64,000 nucleotides of DNA, from contig NZ_CP028843.1 of the NCBI RefSeq assembly GCF_003058325.1, positions 5,685,001 through 5,749,000 of the forward strand. Direction: 5' to 3'. The position numbers and the translations under genes were made by a program. The stretch is from Methylobacterium currus. GTDB lineage: Bacteria > Pseudomonadota > Alphaproteobacteria > Rhizobiales > Beijerinckiaceae. Position 1 is the first letter of the stretch. Every line of letters begins with the position of its first letter. The notes below the pieces were generated by a model. That model had not been told where the DNA came from. It did not search any database and saw only the letters and a program-made list of their open reading frames with translations. Of the stretch, positions 47,037 to 55,106 are shown piece by piece.

Positions 47037-49175
47037 CTAGACAGAGCCGACGGTCTTCAGCCGGACCCGCGGATGGATCTCCGCCTGACTCATCACCGGG
47101 GTCTCGCGGCGGAAGCGCTCGATGATCGAACGCACGAAGGGCCGGGCCTGGACCGAGGTAACGAGGACCGGCATCTCGCCCAGGCGCGCCGCCTCCTCGA
47201 AGCGGTCGCGCACCGTGGTGACGAAGTCGGACAGCTTCGAGGGCTGCATCGCCAGGTGGCGCTCGTCGCCGTGGCCGACGATCGCGTCCATGAAGGCGCT
47301 CTCCCAGGCCGGCGACAGGGTGACGATCGGCAGGACGCCGCCCGGTCCCTGGTACTGGGCGCAGATCTGGCGGCCGAGGCGGGCGCGGACATGCTCGACG
47401 ATGTCGCGCGGGTTCTTGATGTGGCCAGCCACCTCGGCGATGCCTTCCACGATGGTGCCGAGGTCGCGGATCGAGACCCGCTCGGCCAGCAGGTATTGCA
47501 GCACCCGCTGGATGCCCGTGGTGGCGATCTGCCCCGGCACCACCTCCTTGAGCAGTTCGCCGTGCTCCTTCGGCAGCTCCTTGAGGAGCTTGTGCACCTC
47601 GACGTGGTTGAGCAGGTCGGCGACATGGGCCTTGATCACCTCGGTGAGGTGCGTCGACACCACGGTCGCGGCATCGACCACGGTGTAGCCCTTGAGCTGG
47701 GCCTCGTCGCGCAACGCCGCATCGATCCAGGTCGCCGGCAGGCCGAAGGTCGGTTCCATGAGATGCTGGCCCGGCAGCTGGACCTGTCCGCCCATCGGGT
47801 CCATCGCCATGAACTGGCCCGGGAAGACCTGGCCCGTCCCGGCCTCGATCTCCTTGACCCGCACCACGTAGGTGTTGGCGTCGAGCTGGACGTTGTCGAG
47901 GATGCGCACCGAGGGCATCACGAAGCCGAGCTCGGCGGCGAGCTGCCGGCGCAGCGCCCGGATCTGGTCGGTGAGCCGGTCCTGGCCCTCCGGGCCGTTG
48001 ACGAGGGCGAGCAGCGCGTAGCCCATCTCGAGCTTCAGGTCGTCGAGCTTGAGGAGGTCGGCCGCGGTCTCCTCCTTGGCCGCGGCGCCCGCCCCGGCCC
48101 CGGTCACGGCGCCGTCGGCCGCCGGTGCGCCGCCGGACGCCTCGTCCTCCGCCGGCTTCGGCAGGAGGGCGATGCGGCGGGCGAGATAGGCGGCGCCGAG
48201 CCCGAGGCTCAGGAACGGCAGCATCGGGATGCCCGGCAGGAGCCCGATCAGGATCATCACGCCGGCCGACATGCCGAGCGCCTTCGGGTAGTTGGCGATC
48301 TGGCGCCCGAGAGCCCGGCCGGCGGCGCCGCGCACGCCGGCCTTGGAGACGAGCAGGCCCGCCGCGGTCGAGACGATCAGGGCCGGAACCTGGCTGACGA
48401 GGCCGTCGCCGACGGTGAGCAGGGTGTAGGTCTTGCCTGCCTCCGAGAAGCCCATGCCCTGCTGGGCGACGCCGATGATGATGCCCCCCACCACGTTGAT
48501 GAACGTGATGAGGAGCGCCGCGATCGCGTCGCCGCGCACGAATTTCGAGGCGCCGTCCATGGCACCGAAGAACGAGGATTCGTCCTCGAGGGACTGGCGG
48601 CGGGTCCGGGCGGTCTTCTCGTCGATCAGGCCGGCCGAGAGGTCGGCGTCGATCGCCATCTGCTTGCCCGGCATCGCGTCGAGGGAGAAGCGGGCCGCCA
48701 CTTCGGCGATGCGCCCCGAGCCCTTGGTGATGACGATGAAGTTCACGATGATCAGGATCGCGAACACGATGATCCCGATCAGGAAGTTGCCGCCCATCAC
48801 GAACTGCCCGAAGGCCTCGATGACGTGGCCGGCCGCCGCCGTGCCCTCGTGGCCGTGGCCGAGGATCAGCCGCGTCGAGGCCAGGTTGAGCGCCAGCCGC
48901 AGCATCGTGGTGATGAGCAGAACCGTGGGGAAGACCGTGAACTCGAGCGGGTTCTCGATGAACAGGCCGGTCATCAGGATCAGGACCGACAGGATGATCG
49001 AGACCGCGAGCAAAAGGTCGAGCAGCAGGGCCGGCAGCGGGAAGATCAGCACCACCAGGATGGCGAGCACCGAGACGGCGAGCACGAGATCGCTGCGCCG
49101 CGTCAGCGCCATCAGGTCCGCCCGCGTCGGCAGGGCGAAGATGCGTCCCGCGCCGAGTGCCCCGGTCTCGTTCAT
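47037..49175 (-). CDS. flhA: Flagellar biosynthesis protein FlhA
   Basis: A 712-residue inner-membrane component of the flagellar type III export gate. Eight membrane helices lie in the first half, with the conserved FHIPEP-type segment (NPLEFTVFPTVLLITTMLRL, ALNLASTRLILGHGH). The cytoplasmic linker has AMPGKQMAIDADL and the C-terminal domain (about 360-712) docks chaperones. ATG 49175 gives MNETGALGAGRIF, a normal start. No other flagellar gene lies within the window, so flhA stands apart from the main flagellar clusters here. A CtrA-like box is found about 49 nt upstream. Confidence 0.96.
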   Translation of the reverse strand: MNETGALGAGRIFALPTRADLMALTRRSDLVLAVSVLAILVVLIFPLPALLLDLLLAVSIILSVLILMTGLFIENPLEFTVFPTVLLITTMLRLALNLASTRLILGHGHEGTAAAGHVIEAFGQFVMGGNFLIGIIVFAILIIVNFIVITKGSGRIAEVAARFSLDAMPGKQMAIDADLSAGLIDEKTARTRRQSLEDESSFFGAMDGASKFVRGDAIAALLITFINVVGGIIIGVAQQGMGFSEAGKTYTLLTVGDGLVSQVPALIVSTAAGLLVSKAGVRGAAGRALGRQIANYPKALGMSAGVMILIGLLPGIPMLPFLSLGLGAAYLARRIALLPKPAEDEASGGAPAADGAVTGAGAGAAAKEETAADLLKLDDLKLEMGYALLALVNGPEGQDRLTDQIRALRRQLAAELGFVMPSVRILDNVQLDANTYVVRVKEIEAGTGQVFPGQFMAMDPMGGQVQLPGQHLMEPTFGLPATWIDAALRDEAQLKGYTVVDAATVVSTHLTEVIKAHVADLLNHVEVHKLLKELPKEHGELLKEVVPGQIATTGIQRVLQYLLAERVSIRDLGTIVEGIAEVAGHIKNPRDIVEHVRARLGRQICAQYQGPGGVLPIVTLSPAWESAFMDAIVGHGDERHLAMQPSKLSDFVTTVRDRFEEAARLGEMPVLVTSVQARPFVRSIIERFRRETPVMSQAEIHPRVRLKTVGSV

Positions 49176-49223
49176 CGAAGTCCCACCTTCCCGTCGACCC
49201 GGCAATTCCTGCCGGGTCCATGG

Positions 49224-49238
49224 TTAGGGAACCGTTAA
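49224..49238 (-). promoter_or_regulatory. CtrA-like binding box upstream of flhA
   Basis: The segment TTAG-GGAACCG-TTAA (49224-49238) matches the alphaproteobacterial CtrA consensus TTAA-N7-TTAA with one mismatch and sits 49 nt before the flhA start. CtrA controls class II flagellar genes in related bacteria. The remainder of the 336-bp gap to 49512 (49239-49511) holds AT-richer DNA that probably contains the divergent promoter of the PepSY-type gene; I found no convincing second regulatory site. Confidence 0.45.
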
Positions 49239-49511
49239 CGACGCTGCCCCTGGGGCCGGTAGCGCCACCGGCCGCTACCCGGGACGCACGATGAAGCACT
49301 GTTCAGTATCGGACGGGAACAATCTTCGCGTTCCGGTTTTGTGCGTCGCAATAAAATTGCAAAGCAAAGATTCTGAACCGAACGGTCAAGCTGAATACGA
49401 GGTATTTTGAAATCGGGGAGGCGTCCGAGGTTCAACGTTCCTCCTGCGGAACCAAGCCGCCCGGCAACGATTGAGATGGCATCGATCGGTCAGACAAGGT
49501 TCGAGGAGACC

Positions 49512-49904
49512 ATGCGCAAGACTCTCATCACCCTCGCGGCCCTCGGCGCTCTCGGGACCGGGATGGCGCAGGCCCAGACCACCGTGACGGGCGACCCGGC
49601 CCGCGATGCCAAGCCCAGCACCCACTCGCAGGGCCAGGAGGCGGTGACCCGGCCCAACACCGACATGATGGACAAGAGCAACCCGGGCACCACCGGGACG
49701 GTGTCGACCAACGCCAAGCTCGAGCCCGGTGCCAACAGCTTCACCGAGGCCCAGGCCCGCAGCCGCATGGAGCAGGCCGGCTTCAAGGACGTGAAGGACC
49801 TCAAGAAGGACGACCAGGGCATCTGGCGCGGCCAAGCCATGCAGGCCGGCAACACCGTGATGGTCGGCCTCGACTTCAAGGGCAACGTCTCGACGGCCCG
49901 GTAA
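49512..49904 (+). CDS. Small secreted PepSY-like protein
   Basis: A 130-residue precursor. The signal peptide MRKTLITLAALGALGTGMA (cleavage near AQA) is followed by a hydrophilic Gly/Thr-rich linker and a C-terminal domain SFTEAQARSRMEQAGFKDV with LKKDDQGIWRGQAMQAGNTV. That pattern is PepSY/propeptide-like, often found in Methylobacterium-type envelope proteins. The next gene, 51 nt downstream, encodes a stress-type protein, which hints at a shared stress role. The function is unknown. Confidence 0.75.
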   Translation: MRKTLITLAALGALGTGMAQAQTTVTGDPARDAKPSTHSQGQEAVTRPNTDMMDKSNPGTTGTVSTNAKLEPGANSFTEAQARSRMEQAGFKDVKDLKKDDQGIWRGQAMQAGNTVMVGLDFKGNVSTAR

Positions 49905-49955
49905 GCAGAGCCAGGACCCGTATCCCCCTCCCGACAACCTATGAGGACGACGCCC

Positions 49956-50771
49956 ATGGCGACCCGTACCATCACGGCCCTGTTCGACAGCTACGACGAC
50001 GCCTCCGCGGCGGTGCGCAAGGTGGAGGCGGCCGGCGTGCCGCATTCCGACATCAGCATCGTGGCCAACAACCAGGGTGACCGCTATTCCGGCCATATCG
50101 GCCAGCGCGACGCCACGACCACCGGCACGACGACCGGCGAGACGGCGCATGACGCCTCGACCGGCGCCGGGGCCGGCGCCTCGCTCGGCACGATTCTCGG
50201 CGGCGGCGCCGGCCTGCTCACCGGCCTCGGCCTGCTCGCCATTCCGGGCGTCGGCCCGGTGGTCGCGGCGGGCTGGCTCGTCGCGACGCTCACCGGCGCC
50301 GGCGTCGGCGCCGCAGCCGGCGGCCTGATCGGCTCCCTCACCGGGGCGGGCCTCAGCGAGGAGCACGCCCACACCTACGCCGAAGGCGTGCGCCGCGGCG
50401 GTACCCTGGTCACGGTGCGGGCGGACGACGCCCATGCCGACCGCGTCAACAGCATCCTCAAGGAGCACGGCTCGGTCGACATGGACGACCGCGCCCGCGG
50501 CTGGCGCCAGGAGGGCTGGACCGGACGCCACGACGAGACGGCCTCCTCGCTGACCAACCCGGCGGCGGTCGCCGGCGGCTCGTCGGCGGTGGGCGCGGCC
50601 GGCAGCACCACCACCGGCCTCAATACCGGCGGGATGCCCTTTGCGGCCGGCGCCACGCCGACCACCCAGACGGTCGATGCGGGCCTGCCCGGCACCACCC
50701 GCGAGCGCCATGTCGGCATCGAGGACGAGCTGCCCCCGGCCCGTCAGCCGTTGGGCACCGAGCGGCGCTGA
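49956..50771 (+). CDS. General stress protein (YflT/GsiB-neighbour type) with glycine-zipper
   Basis: A 271-residue protein. Residues 1-50 (TITALFDSYDDASAAVRKVE then GVPHSDISIVAN) form the heat-induced stress (YflT) domain. A hydrophobic, glycine-zipper segment follows (LGGGAGLLTGLGLLAIPGVG, AAGGLIGSLTGAGLSEEHA), then a second ferredoxin-like strand pair and a flexible Thr/Gly tail. Proteins of this type are induced by stress in alphaproteobacteria; the molecular action is not known. The gene ends 26 nt before a strong terminator. Confidence 0.75.
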   Translation: MATRTITALFDSYDDASAAVRKVEAAGVPHSDISIVANNQGDRYSGHIGQRDATTTGTTTGETAHDASTGAGAGASLGTILGGGAGLLTGLGLLAIPGVGPVVAAGWLVATLTGAGVGAAAGGLIGSLTGAGLSEEHAHTYAEGVRRGGTLVTVRADDAHADRVNSILKEHGSVDMDDRARGWRQEGWTGRHDETASSLTNPAAVAGGSSAVGAAGSTTTGLNTGGMPFAAGATPTTQTVDAGLPGTTRERHVGIEDELPPARQPLGTERR

Positions 50772-50796
50772 TTGGTCATCGGGTGACGTGAAACAG

Positions 50797-50832
50797 GCGG
50801 CGGCAGGGGCGACCCTGCCGCCGCTCCCTTTT
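50797..50832 (+). terminator. Rho-independent terminator after the general stress gene
   Basis: A perfect 12-bp stem GCGGCGGCAGGG (50797-50808) with loop GCGA and CCCTGCCGCCGC (50813-50824), followed by TCCCTTTT. It lies 26 nt downstream of the stop of the plus-strand stress gene. Confidence 0.85.
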
Positions 50833-51052
50833 GCGCCCGGAGCGCGGCACGGGCCGCCATCCTGGCGAGCGAATTGTCCCTCGACTGCCCGTATGCCGGT
50901 TGCGGGTCCCGTCGATTGGCGACAACTATCCGTCGATTGCGCTGCATTGTGCGCCGGCGCACCTCGGCTCCTTCAATTGAATGACGCAAAATGCCGGGGT
51001 TTGGCATCTTTATGGCACCTGAGCGGCGCCGCGGGCGCCGGGGGGATGCCGG

Positions 51053-51676
51053 ATGTCCGACGCCGATGCGTGGTCCGCCCTGCTGGGGCCGCTCGTCACC
51101 GCCTATGCCCCGGTCCTCGCCGTGCCCGGGCCCAACCTGCTGGTGGTGCTACGCGCGAGCGTCGCGGCGCCCGGGCGCGGTCCGCTCGTCGCCGCCCTCG
51201 GGGTCGCCTGCGGGGCCGGGCTGGCGGCGGCCTTCGCCGGGCTCGGGGCTTCGCTCCTGCCGGCGGGGCGCCTCGTCACCGGCCTCGGTACCGCCTTGTT
51301 CGCGCTCCTGATGCTGCGCGCCGCCTATCGCCTGGTGAGCGGCCGGGCCGGCCTGCCGGAGGATCCGGCTCGGCTCGTGCGCGGGCGCGACGCCGGCACC
51401 TTCGCGCTCGGCCTCGGGGCGGCGGTGACCAACCCGGTCAGCCTCGCCTTCTTCGCCGGCTTCTTCCTGGCCCATCCGGACCGGGCGGCGGTGCCGGTGG
51501 CGGGGGCGGCGGTGTTCTGCATGGCGGCGGCATGGTTCGGCCTCGTCGGCCTCGTCCTCGCGCGGCCGTCCTGCCGGGCGCGTCTCGCCGGCACCGGGCG
51601 CCTCGCCCGCCTCGTTCTGGCGGCGCTCCTCGTCGCTTGCGCGGCGCTCGCGGTCGGGCGGGCGCTCCAGACGTGA
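51053..51676 (+). CDS. LysE/RhtB-family amino-acid exporter
   Basis: A 207-residue inner-membrane protein with six hydrophobic helices. The family N-terminus PGPNLLVVLRASVAAPGRG, with the PGP motif, and GAAVTNPVSLAFFAGFFLA, with the conserved NP, are both present. Such exporters efflux amino acids or their analogues. No regulator or partner is adjacent. ATG 51053 sits after GGGGGATGCCGG. It precedes the NHL-repeat gene on the same strand by 63 nt. Confidence 0.88.
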   Translation: MSDADAWSALLGPLVTAYAPVLAVPGPNLLVVLRASVAAPGRGPLVAALGVACGAGLAAAFAGLGASLLPAGRLVTGLGTALFALLMLRAAYRLVSGRAGLPEDPARLVRGRDAGTFALGLGAAVTNPVSLAFFAGFFLAHPDRAAVPVAGAAVFCMAAAWFGLVGLVLARPSCRARLAGTGRLARLVLAALLVACAALAVGRALQT

Positions 51677-51739
51677 GCGCTGGCGTGACCGGGCGATCCT
51701 CCCTTACACTGCCGGCAACAACCATGCCGGGAGGAACTC

Positions 51740-52855
51740 ATGCGCTGGATCGCCGTCCTCGTCGCCCTCGTCTGCGCGTCCCCTTATGCGGCACCGGCCC
51801 TGGCCGAGGAGCCGCTCGCGTTCCGGGTCGACCCGGCCTGGCCGAAGCCGTTGCCGAACAACTGGATCATGGGTCAGGCCGCGGGCGTCGCGGTGGATGC
51901 CGAGGACCATGTCTGGGTGATCCAGCGCTCGCGCACGCTGACCGACGACGAGAAGGCCGCGAGCCTGAACCCGCCGCGCACCCGCTGCTGCGCCCCCGCC
52001 CCGCCGGTTCTGGTGTTCGACCAGGAGGGCACTCTCATCAAGTCCTGGGGCGGGCCGGGCCAGGGCTACGACTGGCCGCAGAACGAGCACGGCATCCACA
52101 TCGACCACAAGGGCTTCGTGTGGCTCGCCGGCAACGGCGATCAGGACGGGCAGATCCTGAAATTCACGAAAGACGGCCGCTTCGTGATGCAGATCGGCAA
52201 GTCCGGGCCGCAGACCGACAGCCGCGACACCACGCGGCTGGGCCGCCCGGCCAACATGCAGGTCGATCCGGAGACGAACGAACTCTACGTCGCCGACGGC
52301 TACTACAACCACCGGGTCATCGTGTTCGACGCCGAGACCGGGGCGTTCAAGCGGATGTGGGGCGCCTATGGCGAGCCCCCGACCGACGAGGTGCAGGGGC
52401 CCTACGACCCGGCAGCGGCGCTGCCCCGGCAGTTCCGCAACCCGGTCCATTGCGTGCAGGTGGCCCGCGACGGCCTCGTCTATGTCTGCGACCGTACCAA
52501 CGACCGGGTCCAGGTCTTCCGCCGCGACGGCACCTTCGTGAAGGAGTTCCGGGTCGAGCCGCAGACCCGGGCCAACGGCTCGGTCTGGGAGCTCGCCCTG
52601 TGGCCGGACGAGGCGCAGACCTATCTGCTGAATGCCGACGGCGCCAACAACGAGGTCCGCACCCTGCGGCGGGAGGACGGCGCGGTCCTCGGCCGTTTCG
52701 GCCGCAACGGCCGGATGGCCGGCGACTTCCACTAGGTGCACAACCTCGCGGTCGATTCGCGGGGCAACGTCTTCACCACCGAGGTCGATACCGGCAAGCG
52801 GGCCCAGAAATTCCTGTTCCAGGGCAACATGGTGCTGCGCAAGCGCACGCCGTGA
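51740..52855 (+). pseudogene. Secreted NHL-repeat protein interrupted by an amber codon
   Basis: A signal peptide (MRWIAVLVALVCASPYAAPALA) leads into a six-bladed beta-propeller related to peptidyl-alpha-hydroxyglycine lyases/NHL proteins: GVAVDAEDHVWVIQRSRTL, GIHIDHKGFVWLAGNGDQ, NELYVADGYYNHRVIVFDAE. Codon 332 (52733-52735) is TAG, after which the same frame reads VHNLAVDSRGNVFTTEVD and on to a TGA at 52853. The family normally has Trp (FHWVHNLAVD) here, so one G-to-A change explains it. As read, the product lacks its last 40 residues and the final propeller strand. Otherwise the gene appears healthy. An assembly error is possible. Confidence 0.85.
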
Positions 52856-52861
52856 CGGCGC

Positions 52862-53977
52862 TCACGCCTCGCCGCCGGTCTCGGGCCCGGAGAAGTCCGT
52901 CGCCCGCGCGGCGAGGTCGTCGAGGTTGCGCCGCATCTGTTCCAGGCTGAAGGCGAGCCAGAAGATGCGGCCGACGCCGTCGGTGGACAGGGTCCGGGTC
53001 ACCTGGCGCCGGCGCATCCCGTCGATGGCGTCACGATAGCCGGCGATCGCCGCCGCCAGGGCCGCGTCGTCCCCGGCAGGGCGCCGCCCCGTGCCGAGCG
53101 CGTCGGCGAGGTCCCGCAGGCGCGCGGCCGCCGCCCGGGCGGCCGTGCCCCAGGGCTCCGCCAGATGGGCCCGCAGCACCTCCACGTCGGCCTCCGAGAT
53201 GGCGCGGCGCAGGAGAACGAGGTCGTGGCGCAGGCGCATCAGGGTGCGCAGCAGCGGGTCCGGGTCGGGGGCGGCCGAGAGCCGGCTGCGGCGCTCCCGG
53301 GCAGCCTCGCCCGCCAGGGTCTCCAGCCGCGCGAGGCTCCGGCGCACCGTCGGCGGCAGGGCCTTGGCCTCCGGCGTCTCCTCCGCGTCGAGGCGCGCGA
53401 GCGCCTCGAGCTGGTCGGCGAGGAGGCGCGCGAGGCGCGCGGCCTGACCCGTCACCGCCCGGGCGGCCCGGGCCGGCGCCACGAGGAGCGAGACGGCGAG
53501 ACCCACGACGCAGCCGAGCCCGATCTCCAGGATCCGGTCGAGGGCGAAGGCGAGAGGTCCGAGGGTCGAGCCGGTGGTGGAGAGCAGCACGATGATGGCG
53601 GTGATCGGCGCGATCCGGAAGCCTGCCGAGACCGCCGCCGCGAAGGTGAGGGGCGCCACCGCGACGAACAGCGCCGCGAAGGTCGAGGCGCCGCCGTGAT
53701 GCGGGATCGCGAAGGCGACCACGCCGCCGTAGCAGGCGCCCAGCACCGAGCCGAGGAACCGGTCGAGCGCCGCCTTGAGCGAGCCGCCGACGCTGCTCTG
53801 GGTGACGATGAGCGCGGTGATGACCGCCCAGTAGCCCTGCGGCAGCCCGAACGCCTCGGCCAGCCCGTAGGTCGCGAGGCTCGCGGCCGTCATCCGCAAG
53901 CCCTGCGTCAGGCGCGGCCGCTGCCGGTCGAACCAGCGCCGCAGGCGGTCGGAGAGGCTGCCCGGAAGTGAAGCCAT
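52862..53977 (-). CDS. FUSC-family (AaeB/YccS-like) membrane exporter
   Basis: A 371-residue protein. Residues about 20-170 contain five or six hydrophobic helices with the family stretch GLPQGYWAVITALIVTQSSVGGSLKAALDR (read in parts) and the usual VLGACYGG. The C-terminal 200 residues are soluble, alpha-helical and rich in Arg and Ala. Family members export aromatic carboxylates or similar small acids and usually work with a membrane-fusion protein; none is adjacent. It is convergent with the NHL gene (6-nt gap) and divergent from the PheC-like gene. Confidence 0.82.
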   Translation of the reverse strand: MASLPGSLSDRLRRWFDRQRPRLTQGLRMTAASLATYGLAEAFGLPQGYWAVITALIVTQSSVGGSLKAALDRFLGSVLGACYGGVVAFAIPHHGGASTFAALFVAVAPLTFAAAVSAGFRIAPITAIIVLLSTTGSTLGPLAFALDRILEIGLGCVVGLAVSLLVAPARAARAVTGQAARLARLLADQLEALARLDAEETPEAKALPPTVRRSLARLETLAGEAARERRSRLSAAPDPDPLLRTLMRLRHDLVLLRRAISEADVEVLRAHLAEPWGTAARAAAARLRDLADALGTGRRPAGDDAALAAAIAGYRDAIDGMRRRQVTRTLSTDGVGRIFWLAFSLEQMRRNLDDLAARATDFSGPETGGEA

Positions 53978-54125
53978 GGCCGGGTCAGAGCGGGTGCGGG
54001 CCGCCGAGTCAACCGCCGCGGCACCGCTTCGCGGGGGATCGCGCCGTCATCCGGGCTTTACCGCCCCCATGCGATGTCCCTACGACGGAAGAGTTAACGG
54101 CAACGCGAGGGTCGGGGCGGTGACG

Positions 54126-54890
54126 ATGCGCAAGATCGTGGGGGTAATGGGCGTTCTGGCCGCGCTGGCGGCTTTGCCGGCGGAGGGGCGGCCGTTATCC
54201 GCGATTCAGCAGGACGGCACGCTGCGGGTCGGGCTGACCGGCGACTACGCACCTTACTCCTTGCGCCAGCCCGACGGCAGCATCAAGGGCGCCGACGTCG
54301 TGATGGCGGGCGACCTCGCCAAGGCCCTCGGCGTCAAGGTCGAGATCGTGCCGACGACCTGGAAGACCCTGAAGGACGATCTGCTCTCCGACCGCTACGA
54401 CGTCGCCATGGGGGGCGTCAGCGTGACCCCGGACCGGGCGGCGGTGGCCGACTTCTCGATTCCGGTGCTGACCGACGGCAAACGCCCGATCGTGCGCTGC
54501 GCTGAAAAGGACCGCTACGTCTCGATCAAGGACATCGACAAGCCGGAGGTCCGGGTCGTGGTCAATCCCGGCGGCACCAACCAGCGCTTCGCCGATGCCA
54601 ACTTTCCGCACGCCTCGGTGCGGGTGTTTCCGGACAACCGCGCGATCTTCAAGGAGGTGGCCGAGGGTCGCGCGGACCTGATGGTGACCGATGGCGCCGA
54701 GGTCGATTACCAGTCCCGGCTCAATGCCGGCGTGCTCTGCCCTGCCGCCGTGACCGGCACCTTCGACAAGGCCGACAAGGCGTTCTGGATGACCCGCGAC
54801 CCGGCCCTGAAGGCGGCGGTCGACGGGTGGCTGTCGAAGACGCTGAAGAGCGGCGCCTACGGCAAGGCGCTGGCCAAGGCGGCGGAGTAG
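54126..54890 (+). CDS. pheC: Periplasmic cyclohexadienyl dehydratase-like / family 3 binding protein
   Basis: A 254-residue secreted protein with the family 3 solute-binding fold. Several stretches match periplasmic cyclohexadienyl (arogenate/prephenate) dehydratase PheC: RVGLTGDYAPYSLRQPDG, VPTTWKTLKDDLLSDRYDVA, VVNPGGTNQRFADANF, and ADLMVTDGAEVDYQSRLNAG, where the Glu aligns with the conserved catalytic Glu of PheC. PheC would form phenylpyruvate or phenylalanine outside the cytoplasm. An ordinary binding protein for a separate transporter is the alternative; no permease genes are nearby. ATG 54126 begins the signal peptide MRKIVGVMGVLAALAALPA. Confidence 0.7.
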   Translation: MRKIVGVMGVLAALAALPAEGRPLSAIQQDGTLRVGLTGDYAPYSLRQPDGSIKGADVVMAGDLAKALGVKVEIVPTTWKTLKDDLLSDRYDVAMGGVSVTPDRAAVADFSIPVLTDGKRPIVRCAEKDRYVSIKDIDKPEVRVVVNPGGTNQRFADANFPHASVRVFPDNRAIFKEVAEGRADLMVTDGAEVDYQSRLNAGVLCPAAVTGTFDKADKAFWMTRDPALKAAVDGWLSKTLKSGAYGKALAKAAE

Positions 54891-54925
54891 GGATCGTGTT
54901 TTCGTAGGTTGGACTTAAGTCAATC

Positions 54926-55072
54926 CGCGTCATCCCGGGCCTCGCCGAAGACGAGACCCGGGATGCATCTCCGCCGACGGTGAAGAACGGCACGGAATGC
55001 GATCCGCGCTGTTCTGGACCTTCTGCGGTCATGGATCCCGGGGTTCCGCTTTCGCGGCCCCGGGATGACGCG
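54926..55072. repeat. GTCATCCCGGG-type palindromic repeat
   Basis: Outer arms CGCGTCATCCCGGG (54926-54939) and CCCGGGATGACGCG (around 55059-55072) form a perfect inverted repeat. Inner CCCGGGATGCATC (54957-54969) faces CATGGATCCCGGGG (55031-55044), giving nested hairpins. It lies between the PheC-like gene and the TRAP permease stop. This is a familiar dispersed repeat type in alphaproteobacteria and may act as an mRNA 3'-end structure for the two convergent transcripts. Confidence 0.8.
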
Positions 55073-55106
55073 TCGTGTGTCGGGACCGTGATCCGGACCG
55101 CCTCGA

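Noticed and set aside
49448..49472. Possible EcfG-type stress promoter GGAAC-N15-CGAT before the PepSY-like gene
   Set aside because: Spacing is short and the -10 part deviates from CGTT; too weak to report as a promoter.
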